Part shown: positions 8,121 to 18,937 of the stretch, one piece after another
How positions within the stretch are numbered: position 1 is the stretch's first letter
How the letters are laid out: each line of letters opens with the position of its first letter
Source: Geothermobacter hydrogeniphilus
Lineage (GTDB): Bacteria > Desulfobacterota > Desulfuromonadia > Desulfuromonadales > Geothermobacteraceae
Length of the DNA stretch: 64,000 nt
Direction of reading: 5' to 3'
NCBI RefSeq assembly: GCF_002093115.1
Contig: NZ_NAAD01000005.1
Span: forward strand, 1-64,000
The notes under the pieces: model-generated
Database searches by the model: none
The model's input: the letters and a program-made list of their open reading frames with translations, nothing else
What the model was told of the DNA's origin: nothing
Made by a program: the position numbers and the translations under genes

Positions 8121-8293
8121 CTCTAGGAGGCTGTCGGACTATCCATAGACTGGCTGCAAATCCGCGCGTTCGGCCCATATCCCAGCTCCATTTTGCCCCA
8201 TAGCCACTGCTATGAGGCTGCAATTGAGCCGAAATCTGTGCTCAAACGCCCGAATTTTCGCTTCAGCCTGTATAGTCCGACAGTCTCCTAGAG
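8121..8293. repeat. Long palindromic element, family C, single copy in window
   Basis: Terminal arms TAGGAGGCTGTCGGACTAT (8124-8142) and ATAGTCCGACAGTCTCCTA (8272-8290) are inverted repeats with one mismatch, and three more flanking bases on each side also pair. The interior continues to pair imperfectly around CCATAGCCACTGCTATG near 8200, so most of the 173 bp can fold into one hairpin. No coding potential is seen. The element occupies the leader region of the thioesterase gene. Confidence 0.85.
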
Positions 8294-8401
8294 GCCGTTG
8301 GGTATTTACCGTTTACGCGAACGGAGACCGGCAAGGTGTGATCCCCTCGGCACGCGTCTCCATCACCATCTACACCCCATCACCCCGGAGGAAAAAGGGC
8401 T

Positions 8402-8926
8402 ATGACGTATAAAATCAAGCAAACTCAGAATATTTCGCGCGGCTGCATGGTTTGCGGGGTAGAGAATGACTTCGGTCTTAAAACCCGTTTCCATGTGACG
8501 GAAGAGAACGAGGTTATTGCCGTTTTCACCCCGCGTCAGGTTCACCAGAGCTACCCGCAGATCACCCACGGCGGCATCACCGCGGCGATTCTGGACGAGA
8601 CCATCGGTCGGGCGATCATGCCGCTTACCGACTCCCTGGCTTTCGGGGTCACCATCGAACTGAACGTGAAGTACAAGAAACCGGTTCCCTATGATGTCGA
8701 ACTGAAAGCTGTTGGTCGCATCACCCGGAACAACGGTCGAATCTTCGAGGGGACCGGCGAGCTTTATCTGCCCGACGGCACCGTGGCCGCCACTGCGGAA
8801 GGAAAATTTCTCAAACGTCCACTGGAAAAATTTACCTCTGCCGAGTTTATCAGGAACCACTGGTTTACACCGGACGATGTCCCGGAGGAGATTTCGATTC
8901 AGCCGGAGGATGACCACGAATCCTGA
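8402..8926 (+). CDS. PaaI-type hot-dog thioesterase
   Basis: The 174-residue product has the hot-dog thioesterase signature QITHGGITAAILDE (about 53-66), in which the Gly pair and the acidic residue form the active-site turn, and a second strand region around FGVTIELNVKYKKPVP. A CxxC pair (Cys15 and Cys18) at the N-terminus is seen in a subset of the family. A strong GGAGG site lies just upstream of the ATG. Hydrolysis of an acyl- or aryl-CoA thioester in the cytoplasm is expected from the family, but the substrate cannot be named. The following permease starts 11 bases later and differs greatly in base composition. Confidence 0.8.
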   Translation: MTYKIKQTQNISRGCMVCGVENDFGLKTRFHVTEENEVIAVFTPRQVHQSYPQITHGGITAAILDETIGRAIMPLTDSLAFGVTIELNVKYKKPVPYDVELKAVGRITRNNGRIFEGTGELYLPDGTVAATAEGKFLKRPLEKFTSAEFIRNHWFTPDDVPEEISIQPEDDHES

Positions 8927-8937
8927 TCGGCCGAACT

Positions 8938-9996
8938 ATGTTGATTGATTTCATTCTGAAAGAATGGTTGTTAATTGTTTCCGGCGTCGGGTTGATATTG
9001 ACATCGATTTATACCGGACATGTTCCGGTGTATTCGAACCAGGAATTTCAGGTTCTGTTTATCTTGTTCGTGCTTTTTGTTTCCGTTAACGGACTTCAGC
9101 GGAGTGGTTTTATATCAAGAATATCAAGAAGTATAGAAAAGGGAGAATTCATTCCTCTAAAGCTTGTATTGATGACTTTTTTTATGTCAATGCTTGTTAC
9201 GAACGATGTTGCTCTTATTGCGATTGTCCCTTTGACGTTAACAATTAATATTAGTCGTAAAGATATTCTTGTAATATTCGAAGTTCTGGCTGCAAACGCA
9301 GGGTCAGCTTTAACGCCAATTGGCAATCCGCAGAACCTTTTCATTTATTTGTTTTACGATATAGGTCCGGTAACATTTTCAACAACAATTGCCCCATTTT
9401 CATTCTTTTTCCTGGTAATATTGTCTATTTCTGCATGTCTTATAAATGCCGAAAAAAAACCACAAAATTCTACAGATATTAAGGTTGATGTAAAACTATC
9501 TTATATCTATATTGCGTTTCTTTTTGTCGTGATTGCTGTTGTCTTCCGTGTTATTCATCCTTATTTTTGTGCAATTATTATTGCTTTTGTCTTGTTGGCT
9601 GACAGGGAAACTTTCAATATAGATTATTCACTTTTATTCAGTTTCTTGTTCTTTTTCGGTTTGGCTGAAAATATGAAAATACTGATTGGCCGTGAGATTA
9701 GTCATTCCGGTCATATCTTTTTATTTTCTGCATTGGCCAGCCAGGTTATCAGTAATGTCCCGGCAACATTGCTTTTCGCAAAGTTCACAACAAACTGGAA
9801 GGCATTACTGTGGGGGAGCAATACCGGTGGTTTCGGTAGCCTGTTCGGGTCATTGGCCAATTTGATTGCATACAAAATTTACGTAACGCATGAAAGTACG
9901 AATAACACAGCACTATTTACGGCAAAATTTCTGATAATCGGGTATATGGCCTTTTTCCTGTCCGTCGTAATATATTTTATGCGGCCATTTGTTTAA
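8938..9996 (+). CDS. ArsB/NhaD/SLC13-type membrane permease, AT-rich
   Basis: The 352-residue, very hydrophobic protein has about ten transmembrane segments. The segment NAGSALTPIGNPQN (about 120-133) resembles the conserved re-entrant motif of the ion-transporter superfamily that includes ArsB, NhaD and CitM, and a related element GSNTGGFGSLFGSLAN occurs in the second half. Substrate cannot be assigned; arsenite, Na+/H+ and carboxylates are all known in the superfamily. Base composition is far lower in GC than every neighbour (for example 18 G/C in the 60 bases 9481-9540), and codon use favours A/T-ending codons. This is strong evidence of recent horizontal transfer. No clear ribosome binding site precedes the ATG at 8938. 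Confidence 0.78.
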   Translation: MLIDFILKEWLLIVSGVGLILTSIYTGHVPVYSNQEFQVLFILFVLFVSVNGLQRSGFISRISRSIEKGEFIPLKLVLMTFFMSMLVTNDVALIAIVPLTLTINISRKDILVIFEVLAANAGSALTPIGNPQNLFIYLFYDIGPVTFSTTIAPFSFFFLVILSISACLINAEKKPQNSTDIKVDVKLSYIYIAFLFVVIAVVFRVIHPYFCAIIIAFVLLADRETFNIDYSLLFSFLFFFGLAENMKILIGREISHSGHIFLFSALASQVISNVPATLLFAKFTTNWKALLWGSNTGGFGSLFGSLANLIAYKIYVTHESTNNTALFTAKFLIIGYMAFFLSVVIYFMRPFV

Positions 9997-10193
9997 TGAC
10001 TGTCGAGTTCTTATTCGGGGCTGTGAGCCTGTAGACGAGCATAATTCCGTTCTCAAACACGCAAGTTTTCACTTCGGACCGGCAAGCTTGACAGGCTGCA
10101 TGGAAAACGAGGCGATGGTCGGCCTGCAAACCGCAAATCATGTGCTACATTTAGCAATGCACCTGAACCCGGCATCCGACAAAGGAGCTTCCC

Positions 10194-10805
10194 ATGAAAA
10201 AACAATTCTTTCTTTCCCTGAGCGGACTTATCCTGCTTTCCCTGCTGGCCGGTCCTGGTCTGGCTGACGAAGGTCCCGGCCATGGCGGGCCGGGGATGGA
10301 TCATTCCTCGATGAACATGAAGTCGATGAAGATGAAGATGCAGAAGACGATGCACGGCATGCAGTGTTCTTCCTGCAGGCATCAGCCCGGATCGCTCGCC
10401 GCCCGTCTCGATATGATGACCTGCATGCTGACCGGCAGGATGCCCATGCAGCCGGAGAAGATGCGAGCCATGATGCGGCGGGTCTTCTACCTCGACCGGA
10501 TCGAGGAACTCGGTCTGCAGTCGGATCAGGTCGCACGTCTGAAGCAGATCCAGGCGGACTGCCGGCGCGACAACCTGCGCACCGCCGCTGAAGTCAAGAT
10601 CGCCCGTTTTGACCTGGATGATCTGCTCGATGGCGACTGGAGCCTGGATGCCGCGGAACAGCTGGTTCGCAAAATCGCCAAGCTGGAAGGGGATCTCAAG
10701 GTCCGTCACCTGCGGGCGGTCAAGGATGCCTTTGCCGTGCTGAGCCCCGAACAGGTGAAGAAGCTCGCTTCGACCGATTCACCGGAAGGCCTGTTCGACA
10801 ACTGA
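10194..10805 (+). CDS. Spy/CpxP-like periplasmic Met/His-rich protein (paralogue 2)
   Basis: The 203-residue protein has a signal peptide (about 1-24), a Met/His/Lys-rich stretch with a CSSC motif (about 28-65) and then a helical region closely matching the product of 2032-2628, including shared RRDNLRTA, FDLDDLL and KLEGD segments. An AAAGGAG site precedes the ATG. The two paralogues bracket the redox operon and the CDF exporter, which suggests a region concerned with metals in the envelope. The extra CSSC pair is absent from paralogue 1 and could bind metal or form a disulfide. Exact function is inferred only from family resemblance. Confidence 0.7.
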   Translation: MKKQFFLSLSGLILLSLLAGPGLADEGPGHGGPGMDHSSMNMKSMKMKMQKTMHGMQCSSCRHQPGSLAARLDMMTCMLTGRMPMQPEKMRAMMRRVFYLDRIEELGLQSDQVARLKQIQADCRRDNLRTAAEVKIARFDLDDLLDGDWSLDAAEQLVRKIAKLEGDLKVRHLRAVKDAFAVLSPEQVKKLASTDSPEGLFDN

Positions 10806-10807
10806 AT

Positions 10808-10970
10808 CATGATGGCGTCGCAAAAACTCACCAGCAGCTGCGGTGCTGCGCTTGCCTCGCTGCTTCGACGTACGTAAGTACGCCTCATTGCTTGACAAAC
10901 GTGCGCCTTGCTGCTGGTGTTTTTTGCTTAGCCAACACTCTTGATGCTTTTTTTGTGAAAGCATCATTCA
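10808..10970 (+). repeat. Long palindromic repeat, family B, copy 2
   Basis: This copy is nearly identical to 7703-7866 in its first 130 bases and has the same ends. It starts 3 bases after the stop codon of the Spy-like gene. The right end holds a small hairpin, TGATGCTTT...GAAAGCATCA, followed by other sequence. Outer arms pair, so the whole transcript would form one long hairpin. Confidence 0.9.
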
Positions 10971-11012
10971 TCACTTTTCGGTCCCCTTTTTTCCTCCACA
11001 ACAGGAGCCCAC

Positions 11013-12014
11013 ATGGATAGTTTTGACTGGGACCCGGCGGAACTGCTGAACCTCTCCGGCGGCTACTGGAGCACCTGCGCCCTGCACGCGGGAGTCAGCC
11101 TCGGGCTGTTCCCGGCCCTGGCGGCGCAGCCGCGAACCGTCGCCGAACTGGCGGAAGAGAAGGGGATTCCGGAGCGCGGCCTGGTCATGCTGCTGGATGC
11201 CCTGACGGCCATGCAACTGCTGGAGAAAAATGTTGAACGCTACGCGATGACTACCTCCGCCACCCGTTACCTGGACCCGGCGTCCCCGGAATACCTGGGG
11301 CACATCATCGCCCATCACCACCACCTCATGTCCGGCTGGGCCCGTCTCGACGAGGCCGTCAGGTCCGGCGGTCCGATTCGCGACCGGGTGTCCCACGACG
11401 CCGATGAGGAGCAGCGGGAGAATTTTCTGCTCGGCATGTTCGACCTGGGGATGCTGCTCGCTCCCCGCGTCGCCGCCGCCATCGACCTCTCAGGCCGGCA
11501 GCAGCTGCTCGATCTCGGCGGCGGTCCCGGAACCTACGCCATTCATTTCTGCCGGCGGAATCCGCAGTTGCGCGCCACGATTTTTGACCTGCCGACCACC
11601 CGGCCGTTTGCCGAACAGACCCTGACCCGGTTTGACATGGGGTCGCGTATCGACTTCGTGCCGGGGGATTTTACCGTCGATCCGATTCCGGCGGGCTGTG
11701 ATGTCGCCTGGTTGTCGCACATTCTGCACGGGGAGGGGAGGCGGGGCTGTGTTCGCCTGCTGCAGAAGACCGCCGCCGCCCTGGAACCGGGAGGCTTGCT
11801 GCTGGTGCAGGAGTTTATCCTCCAGGCAGACCGGACGGGGCCGCTCTTTCCGGCCCTGTTTTCCCTTAACATGCTGCTGGGCACCCCGGAAGGGCAGTCC
11901 TACAGCGAACCGGAACTGACGGAACTGCTGAACGAGGCCGGGTTCAGGCAGATTGAACGGCGGCCGCTGGAGCTGCCGAACGGTGTTGGTATTCTTTCGG
12001 CCGTTAAATCGTAG
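11013..12014 (+). CDS. SAM-dependent O-methyltransferase (acetylserotonin/caffeate OMT fold)
   Basis: The 333-residue product has an N-terminal winged-helix dimerisation region (about 10-90) and a C-terminal Rossmann methyltransferase domain. SAM motif I reads LLDLGGGPGTY (165-175). The SHILHGEG segment provides the His expected as catalytic base in this class, and EPGGLLLVQEF is the later conserved strand. AGGAG precedes the ATG. The substrate is unknown; related bacterial proteins methylate hydroxyl groups of small molecules. The gene stands alone between a palindromic repeat and queA, so context adds nothing. Confidence 0.8.
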   Translation: MDSFDWDPAELLNLSGGYWSTCALHAGVSLGLFPALAAQPRTVAELAEEKGIPERGLVMLLDALTAMQLLEKNVERYAMTTSATRYLDPASPEYLGHIIAHHHHLMSGWARLDEAVRSGGPIRDRVSHDADEEQRENFLLGMFDLGMLLAPRVAAAIDLSGRQQLLDLGGGPGTYAIHFCRRNPQLRATIFDLPTTRPFAEQTLTRFDMGSRIDFVPGDFTVDPIPAGCDVAWLSHILHGEGRRGCVRLLQKTAAALEPGGLLLVQEFILQADRTGPLFPALFSLNMLLGTPEGQSYSEPELTELLNEAGFRQIERRPLELPNGVGILSAVKS

Positions 12015-12208
12015 TCACGATTTTTCCTCCTGCCGATACGGGAAGGACGGTTCGGGGATCAGTGCGGTTTCGCCGGCAAGGGCGTTGACTTTGCTCGGCA
12101 AGTATGATTGATTGACGTGTTTTTTGACCGGATCGAAAAAACGTTCCGGAAATGAAGAATCCCGGTCCGTATTGCCCTTGTCGGACCGAGGAGCGAGCCG
12201 TCATCAAC

Positions 12209-14385
<2,177 letters not shown>

Positions 14386-14439
14386 TGGCGGGTTGAAGGC
14401 TTACAACCAGAGAACCAATTCAACCAAGGAGAAAATGAA

Positions 14440-14769
14440 ATGTTTGCATCAACCGCATACGCCATGGCCACCAACGGTGGAGGAGCCGCAGGTCAGCAGA
14501 ACCCCTACAGCGGGATCATCATGCTGGTCATCATGTTCGCCATCTTCTATTTCCTGCTCATCCGTCCGCAGCAGAAAAGGGCCAAACAGCACAAGCAGCT
14601 GGTTGAAAGCCTCAAGGTTGGCGACCAGGTGACCACCGCCGGCGGCATGCATGGTCGTATTGCCGGCCTGCAGGACGATATCGTCACGGTGGAGATCGCC
14701 ACCGGTGTCAAGGTCAAGTTCAACCGCAGCTCCATTGTCGCCGCTCCCGGACAGAATCCCGGCAACTAG
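14440..14769 (+). CDS. yajC: Sec translocase accessory subunit YajC
   Basis: The small 109-residue membrane protein has one transmembrane helix (about 24-42) followed by the family signature FLLIRPQQKRAKQHK and the VGDQVTTAGGMHGRI segment. An AAGGAG site lies before the ATG. It works with SecD and SecF in the inner membrane to assist preprotein translocation and YidC-linked insertion. The neighbouring order tgt-yajC-secD-secF is the usual one. Confidence 0.95.
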   Translation: MFASTAYAMATNGGGAAGQQNPYSGIIMLVIMFAIFYFLLIRPQQKRAKQHKQLVESLKVGDQVTTAGGMHGRIAGLQDDIVTVEIATGVKVKFNRSSIVAAPGQNPGN

Positions 14770-14857
14770 GACGACCCTGCCTGCGCATTGATGTGCATCG
14801 CCGAGCCTGCCGCGGGGTTGGGTCCGGCCAGCAATTTTGAAAGGAGTTCCTTCTGCT

Positions 14858-16456
14858 ATGTCCAGGAGTCTGAAATGGCGGGGCCTGCTGGTCCTGTTCT
14901 GTCTGCTGCTCGCAGCGGCGTCTCTCGCACCGACCTTCTTCGGTGACAGCCTGCCCGACTGGTGGCGCAAGAGCTTTGATCCCATTCGGCGCGGTCTTGA
15001 CCTGCAGGGCGGGATGCACCTGGTGCTCGGCGTCGAAGTCGACAAAGCGGTTGAAAGCCGGCTCGACAGTATTGCCGACCAGGTTGAAAATCTGCTGCGG
15101 GAAAAGGATATCGTCTTCAAGCGGGTAGAACGGAAGCCCGGAGAGCGCCTGGCGATCACCGTCTACGATGATGAGGCCGGCAAGCAGGTCGACGCGCTGA
15201 TGGCGGACCGGTTTCCGACCCTGGAGCCGATGACCCTCAGTGACAGCGGCGGCTATATTCAGAAACATTATCGATTGAGCAACAGCGAAATCGAACGGAT
15301 CCGTGAATATGCTGTCCGGCAGGCCCTGGAAACCCTGCGCAACCGGGTTGACCAGTTCGGTGTTTCCGAACCGACCCTGCAGATGCAGAGCGGCAACCGC
15401 ATCCTCATCCAACTGCCCGGCATCAAGGATCCGCAACGGGCCATCGCTCTGCTCGGCAAGACCGCCCGTCTCGAGTTCAAGATGGTGGCGGAAAACGTTG
15501 ACCCCCAGGAGGCGGTCAAGGGCAAACTGCCGCCCGGTACCGAGCTGCTTTACGAACGACAGGTCAACAAGCGGACCGGTGCGGTGACCGAGCTCCCGAT
15601 CGTGGTCAAGAGCAAGACCATCATGACCGGTGATCTGCTCTCCAACGCCCAGGTGCGTATCGACAGCCGTTTCAACGAGCCCTATGTCGCCATCGATTTC
15701 AACGCCGTCGGTGCCAAGCGTTTTGACCAGGTGACCGCCGCCAATGTCGGCAAGCGGATGGCGATCGTCCTCGACGATACCGTCTACTCAGCCCCGGTGA
15801 TACGAGAACGGATCTCCGGCGGCAGCGCCCAGATCAGCGGCTCCTTTACCTCGCAGGAGGCCACGGACCTGGCAATCATCCTGCGGGCCGGTTCCCTGCC
15901 GGCGCCGGTCAAAATCCTGGAAGACCGGACCGTCGGGCCGTCCCTCGGTCACGATTCGATCAGCAAGGGCATCCGTTCGGTTGTCATCGGCGGTATCCTG
16001 GTGGTGCTGTCGATGCTGATCTACTATTCCCTTTCGGGCTTGGTGGCCAATATCGCTCTGATGCTCAACCTGGTCTTCATTCTCGCCATGCTCAGCCTGT
16101 TCGGCGCCACCCTGACGCTGCCGGGAATCGCCGGTATCGTCCTGACCGTGGGTATGGCGGTCGATGCCAACGTGCTGATCTTCGAGCGCATCCGTGAAGA
16201 GTTGCGGCTCGGCAAGAGCGCCCGCAACGCCATTGATCTCGGTTACGGCAAGGCCTTCATGACCATTGTCGACGCCAACATCACCACCCTGATCGCCGCG
16301 CTGGTGCTGTTCCAGTTCGGCACCGGCCCGGTCAAGGGTTTTGCCGTGACCCTGTCGGTCGGCATCCTGGCGTCGATGTTCACGGCTATTTTCGTGACCC
16401 GGCTCATATTTGACTACTTCCTTGACCGCCGCCAGGTCAAGCGCCTGAGAATCTGA
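14858..16456 (+). CDS. secD: Protein translocase subunit SecD
   Basis: The 532-residue membrane protein has an N-terminal transmembrane helix, the signature FDPIRRGLDLQGGMHLVLGV, a large periplasmic P1 region (to about residue 370) and five C-terminal helices with the GIAGIVLTVGMAVDANVLIFERIREEL motor segment, whose Asp is needed for proton-driven function in the RND superfamily. The ATG at 14858 is preferred over an upstream TTG because GGAG lies at 14843-14846. SecDF pulls exported proteins through the translocon using the proton motive force. secF follows after 10 bases. Confidence 0.96.
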   Translation: MSRSLKWRGLLVLFCLLLAAASLAPTFFGDSLPDWWRKSFDPIRRGLDLQGGMHLVLGVEVDKAVESRLDSIADQVENLLREKDIVFKRVERKPGERLAITVYDDEAGKQVDALMADRFPTLEPMTLSDSGGYIQKHYRLSNSEIERIREYAVRQALETLRNRVDQFGVSEPTLQMQSGNRILIQLPGIKDPQRAIALLGKTARLEFKMVAENVDPQEAVKGKLPPGTELLYERQVNKRTGAVTELPIVVKSKTIMTGDLLSNAQVRIDSRFNEPYVAIDFNAVGAKRFDQVTAANVGKRMAIVLDDTVYSAPVIRERISGGSAQISGSFTSQEATDLAIILRAGSLPAPVKILEDRTVGPSLGHDSISKGIRSVVIGGILVVLSMLIYYSLSGLVANIALMLNLVFILAMLSLFGATLTLPGIAGIVLTVGMAVDANVLIFERIREELRLGKSARNAIDLGYGKAFMTIVDANITTLIAALVLFQFGTGPVKGFAVTLSVGILASMFTAIFVTRLIFDYFLDRRQVKRLRI

Positions 16457-16466
16457 GGAGGCGGCG

Positions 16467-17399
16467 ATGCAACTGATCAAACCTGATGTCAATTTTGAAT
16501 TTGTCGGCCGTCGCAAGCTGGCGATCGGTTTCTCGGTCATCCTGATCCTGATCGGCCTGATCTCGCTGGTTGTCAAGGGCGGACCGAATTACGGTATCGA
16601 CTTTGTCGGCGGAAGCCTGGTGCAGATCAAGTTCCAGCAGACGACCAATGCGTCTGATATCAAGGACGCCCTGAAAGACCTCGGTCTCGGCAACATGAGC
16701 GTGCAGCAGTTCGGTGACGACGCCAACGAGTTCCTCGTTCGCGCGCAGGCCGTCAGCAGTGAACTCAAGGGACTTGGCCACCGGGTCGAGCAGGCTCTTG
16801 AGGCCAGCTACGGTGCCGGCAAGGCGGAGGTTCGCAGGGTTGAAATGGTCGGCCCCCAGGTCGGTAAGGATCTGCGTGAAAAAGGCTTCAAGGCGGTGCT
16901 TTTCGCCATGGTGGCGATCCTGATCTACATCACCCTGCGTTTTGAATTCCGCTTCGCTGTCGGAGCGGTGCTGGCGCTGGTGCATGACGTGATGATCACC
17001 CTCGGCGCTTTTTCGGTTTTCAACAAGGAGATCGACCTGCCGATTATCGCCGCTTTTCTGGCGATCATCGGTTATTCGCTCAATGACACCATCATCGTCT
17101 ACGACCGGATACGGGAGAACATGGGACGCTACCACAAGGAACCCTTCCCGGTGATTGTCAATCGCAGCATCAACGAGACCCTGTCGCGGACCATCCTCAC
17201 CTCCGGCACCACTCTGCTGGTGGTGGCCGCCCTGTTTATCTTCGGCGGCGGTGTCATCCATAACTTCGCCTTCGCCCTGCTGGTCGGGGTGCTGATCGGT
17301 ACCTACTCCTCGATCTTTGTCGCCAGTCCGCTGCTGATTTTCTGGCAGGACTACAAGAACGCCAAACAGGGCAAGGCCGCGGCCAAAGGAAACGCCTGA
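16467..17399 (+). CDS. secF: Protein translocase subunit SecF
   Basis: The 310-residue membrane protein has an N-terminal helix followed by the signature NYGIDFVGGSLVQI, a periplasmic domain of about 100 residues and five further helices carrying the AIIGYSLNDTIIVYDRIREN motif that matches the SecD motor segment. A strong GGAGG site lies before the ATG. It forms a complex with SecD and YajC in the inner membrane. Its stop codon overlaps the start of the next gene (ATGA), implying translational coupling. Confidence 0.96.
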   Translation: MQLIKPDVNFEFVGRRKLAIGFSVILILIGLISLVVKGGPNYGIDFVGGSLVQIKFQQTTNASDIKDALKDLGLGNMSVQQFGDDANEFLVRAQAVSSELKGLGHRVEQALEASYGAGKAEVRRVEMVGPQVGKDLREKGFKAVLFAMVAILIYITLRFEFRFAVGAVLALVHDVMITLGAFSVFNKEIDLPIIAAFLAIIGYSLNDTIIVYDRIRENMGRYHKEPFPVIVNRSINETLSRTILTSGTTLLVVAALFIFGGGVIHNFAFALLVGVLIGTYSSIFVASPLLIFWQDYKNAKQGKAAAKGNA

Positions 17400-17995
17400 T
17401 GAAAAACAAGGAAACTATCATCCTGATGGGGGTAGCGCTGGTGATCGGCATCCTGGTGGGAGTGATCGGCAGCAACATCGGCGGACGTGGCAGGCAGCGT
17501 TCGGTGAGCAGTGCGCCGCCGCCGGCTTCCGCTCCGGTGGTCAACCAGGGGCAGAACATCAAGATGCTCGAAGCGGTGGTGGCCAAGGATCCCGCCAACC
17601 GTAACGCCTGGGTACAACTCGGCAACATTTATTTCGACACCCAGCAGCCGATGAAGTCGATCGAAGCCTACGGCAAGGCCCTCGAAATCGACGGCAACGA
17701 TCCCGATGTCCTGACCGACCAGGGCATCATGTTCCGCCAGCTCGGCTGGTACGATCGCGCCATTGATAATTTCGAGAAGGCGACTGTCATCGACCCCAAC
17801 CATTCCCAGAGCTATTACAACCTCGGGGTCGTCTACCGCTATGATCTCAAGGATTTTCCCAGGGCCATCGAGGCCTGGCAGAAATTCCTCGACCTGAACC
17901 CCACCGGCCAGGGGGCCGACCAGGTTCGCCGGGATATGGAAGTCCTCAAATCCCATCCGCCGATTCCCCAGCCGAATGCTGAGGGGGCAAAGTAG
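17399..17995 (+). CDS. Membrane-anchored TPR protein
   Basis: The 198-residue product has an N-terminal transmembrane helix (about 7-25), a Ser/Pro/Ala-rich linker (about 30-48) and about three tetratricopeptide repeats between residues 60 and 175, recognisable by NAWVQLGNIYFDTQQ, LTDQGIMFRQLGWYDRAI and SYYNLGVVYRYD. The start codon overlaps the secF stop, so it is co-translated with the SecDF genes. This suggests a periplasmic scaffold role near the translocon, but no partner can be named. A strong terminator follows. Confidence 0.8.
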   Translation: MKNKETIILMGVALVIGILVGVIGSNIGGRGRQRSVSSAPPPASAPVVNQGQNIKMLEAVVAKDPANRNAWVQLGNIYFDTQQPMKSIEAYGKALEIDGNDPDVLTDQGIMFRQLGWYDRAIDNFEKATVIDPNHSQSYYNLGVVYRYDLKDFPRAIEAWQKFLDLNPTGQGADQVRRDMEVLKSHPPIPQPNAEGAK

Positions 17996-18001
17996 GTCAC
18001 A

Positions 18002-18026
18002 CGGCCGGGAGTCATCCCGGCCGTTT
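18002..18026 (+). terminator. Rho-independent terminator after the secDF-TPR genes
   Basis: CGGCCGGGA and TCCCGGCCG form a perfect 9-bp stem with a GTCA loop, followed by TTT. It starts 7 bases after the TPR gene stop codon and ends the long queA-to-TPR unit. Confidence 0.85.
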
Positions 18027-18040
18027 AACCGGATCCTCTC

Positions 18041-18937
18041 ATGATCAAGCCGGGCATAGCTTCAAACGGGCCATCCGGTGTCGCTGTACGCCTGCTTCCG
18101 GCGGTTCTGTTTCTGGTGGTGTTCTGTACCGGTTGCCTGCCTTCGGTGAAACGTATTGACGGCGGCCGGCTGGCCGGTGAACAGTTCTGGCAGGGCCGGA
18201 TCGACATCTACGGCGATGTCGAGCTAGTTGCCGGCAGCAGTCTGGTGATTGCTCCCGGCAGTGACATCGTTTTTCATCCCGCGCCCCCGGAACTTGACCG
18301 CTGGCGTGACCATCCCCATTTCCCCGGCAGCGAACTGGTGATCCGTGGTGACTTCCGGGCCGAAGGGACAGCCTCCCGCCCGATCCGCTTTCGTGCGTCC
18401 GTGGCCGATGCCCCGGCCGGCAGCTGGGGGGGGATCAACATCAGCAGCAGCCCTTCGACCCGTATCCGCCACGCCGTTTTCAGCGGCGCCGACAGTGCCC
18501 TGCATATTCAGGAATCGACTGTATCTATCGAGGATTCCGTCTTCAGCGGCAACCTGGTGGCCATCCGTTTTCATTCCAGCAATATTCTCATTGATCACAA
18601 CCGGATTGTCGGCAACGACACCGGCATCCGTTTTCATTTCGGCTCCCCGGTCATCCGCAATAACCAGATCAGCAACAATCGCCGCGGGGTGTTCATCACG
18701 GCCCACCCCCGGGACCTGCGGATCGAGAACAACAATTTTATCGCCAACCGGGATTACGATGTGGTTCTCGGCGAGGAAGTCCCGGAAGATGTCCGGCTGG
18801 GCGGTAACTGGTGGGGAACGACTGATGTCAGTCAGGTTTCGCCGCGGATCTACGACCGGGGTCGGGATGACCTGCTCGGTCGTGTTCTGTTGCGACCGTT
18901 GCGTGAATCTCCCGTTGCGGGGGTGGGGCCGCGATGA
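18041..18937 (+). CDS. Lipoprotein with right-handed parallel beta-helix (NosD-like) repeats
   Basis: The 298-residue protein has a hydrophobic signal (about 17-31) with a lipobox FCTGC, so Cys32 is the probable lipidation site. Residues of about 110-260 contain short repeated turns rich in I-x-N/D-N and S-x-I patterns (SNILIDHNRIVGN, SPVIRNNQISNN, LRIENNNFIANRD) typical of parallel beta-helix domains of the NosD/pectate-lyase-like fold. The substrate is unknown, and such domains bind or cleave polysaccharides or act structurally. Its last bases overlap the start of recJ, so the two are probably co-expressed. Confidence 0.78.
   Translation: MIKPGIASNGPSGVAVRLLPAVLFLVVFCTGCLPSVKRIDGGRLAGEQFWQGRIDIYGDVELVAGSSLVIAPGSDIVFHPAPPELDRWRDHPHFPGSELVIRGDFRAEGTASRPIRFRASVADAPAGSWGGINISSSPSTRIRHAVFSGADSALHIQESTVSIEDSVFSGNLVAIRFHSSNILIDHNRIVGNDTGIRFHFGSPVIRNNQISNNRRGVFITAHPRDLRIENNNFIANRDYDVVLGEEVPEDVRLGGNWWGTTDVSQVSPRIYDRGRDDLLGRVLLRPLRESPVAGVGPR

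Noticed and set aside
7703-8293. Palindromic elements considered as insertion sequences
   Set aside because: They are too short to encode a transposase and no reading frame fits; non-autonomous repeats are the safer description.
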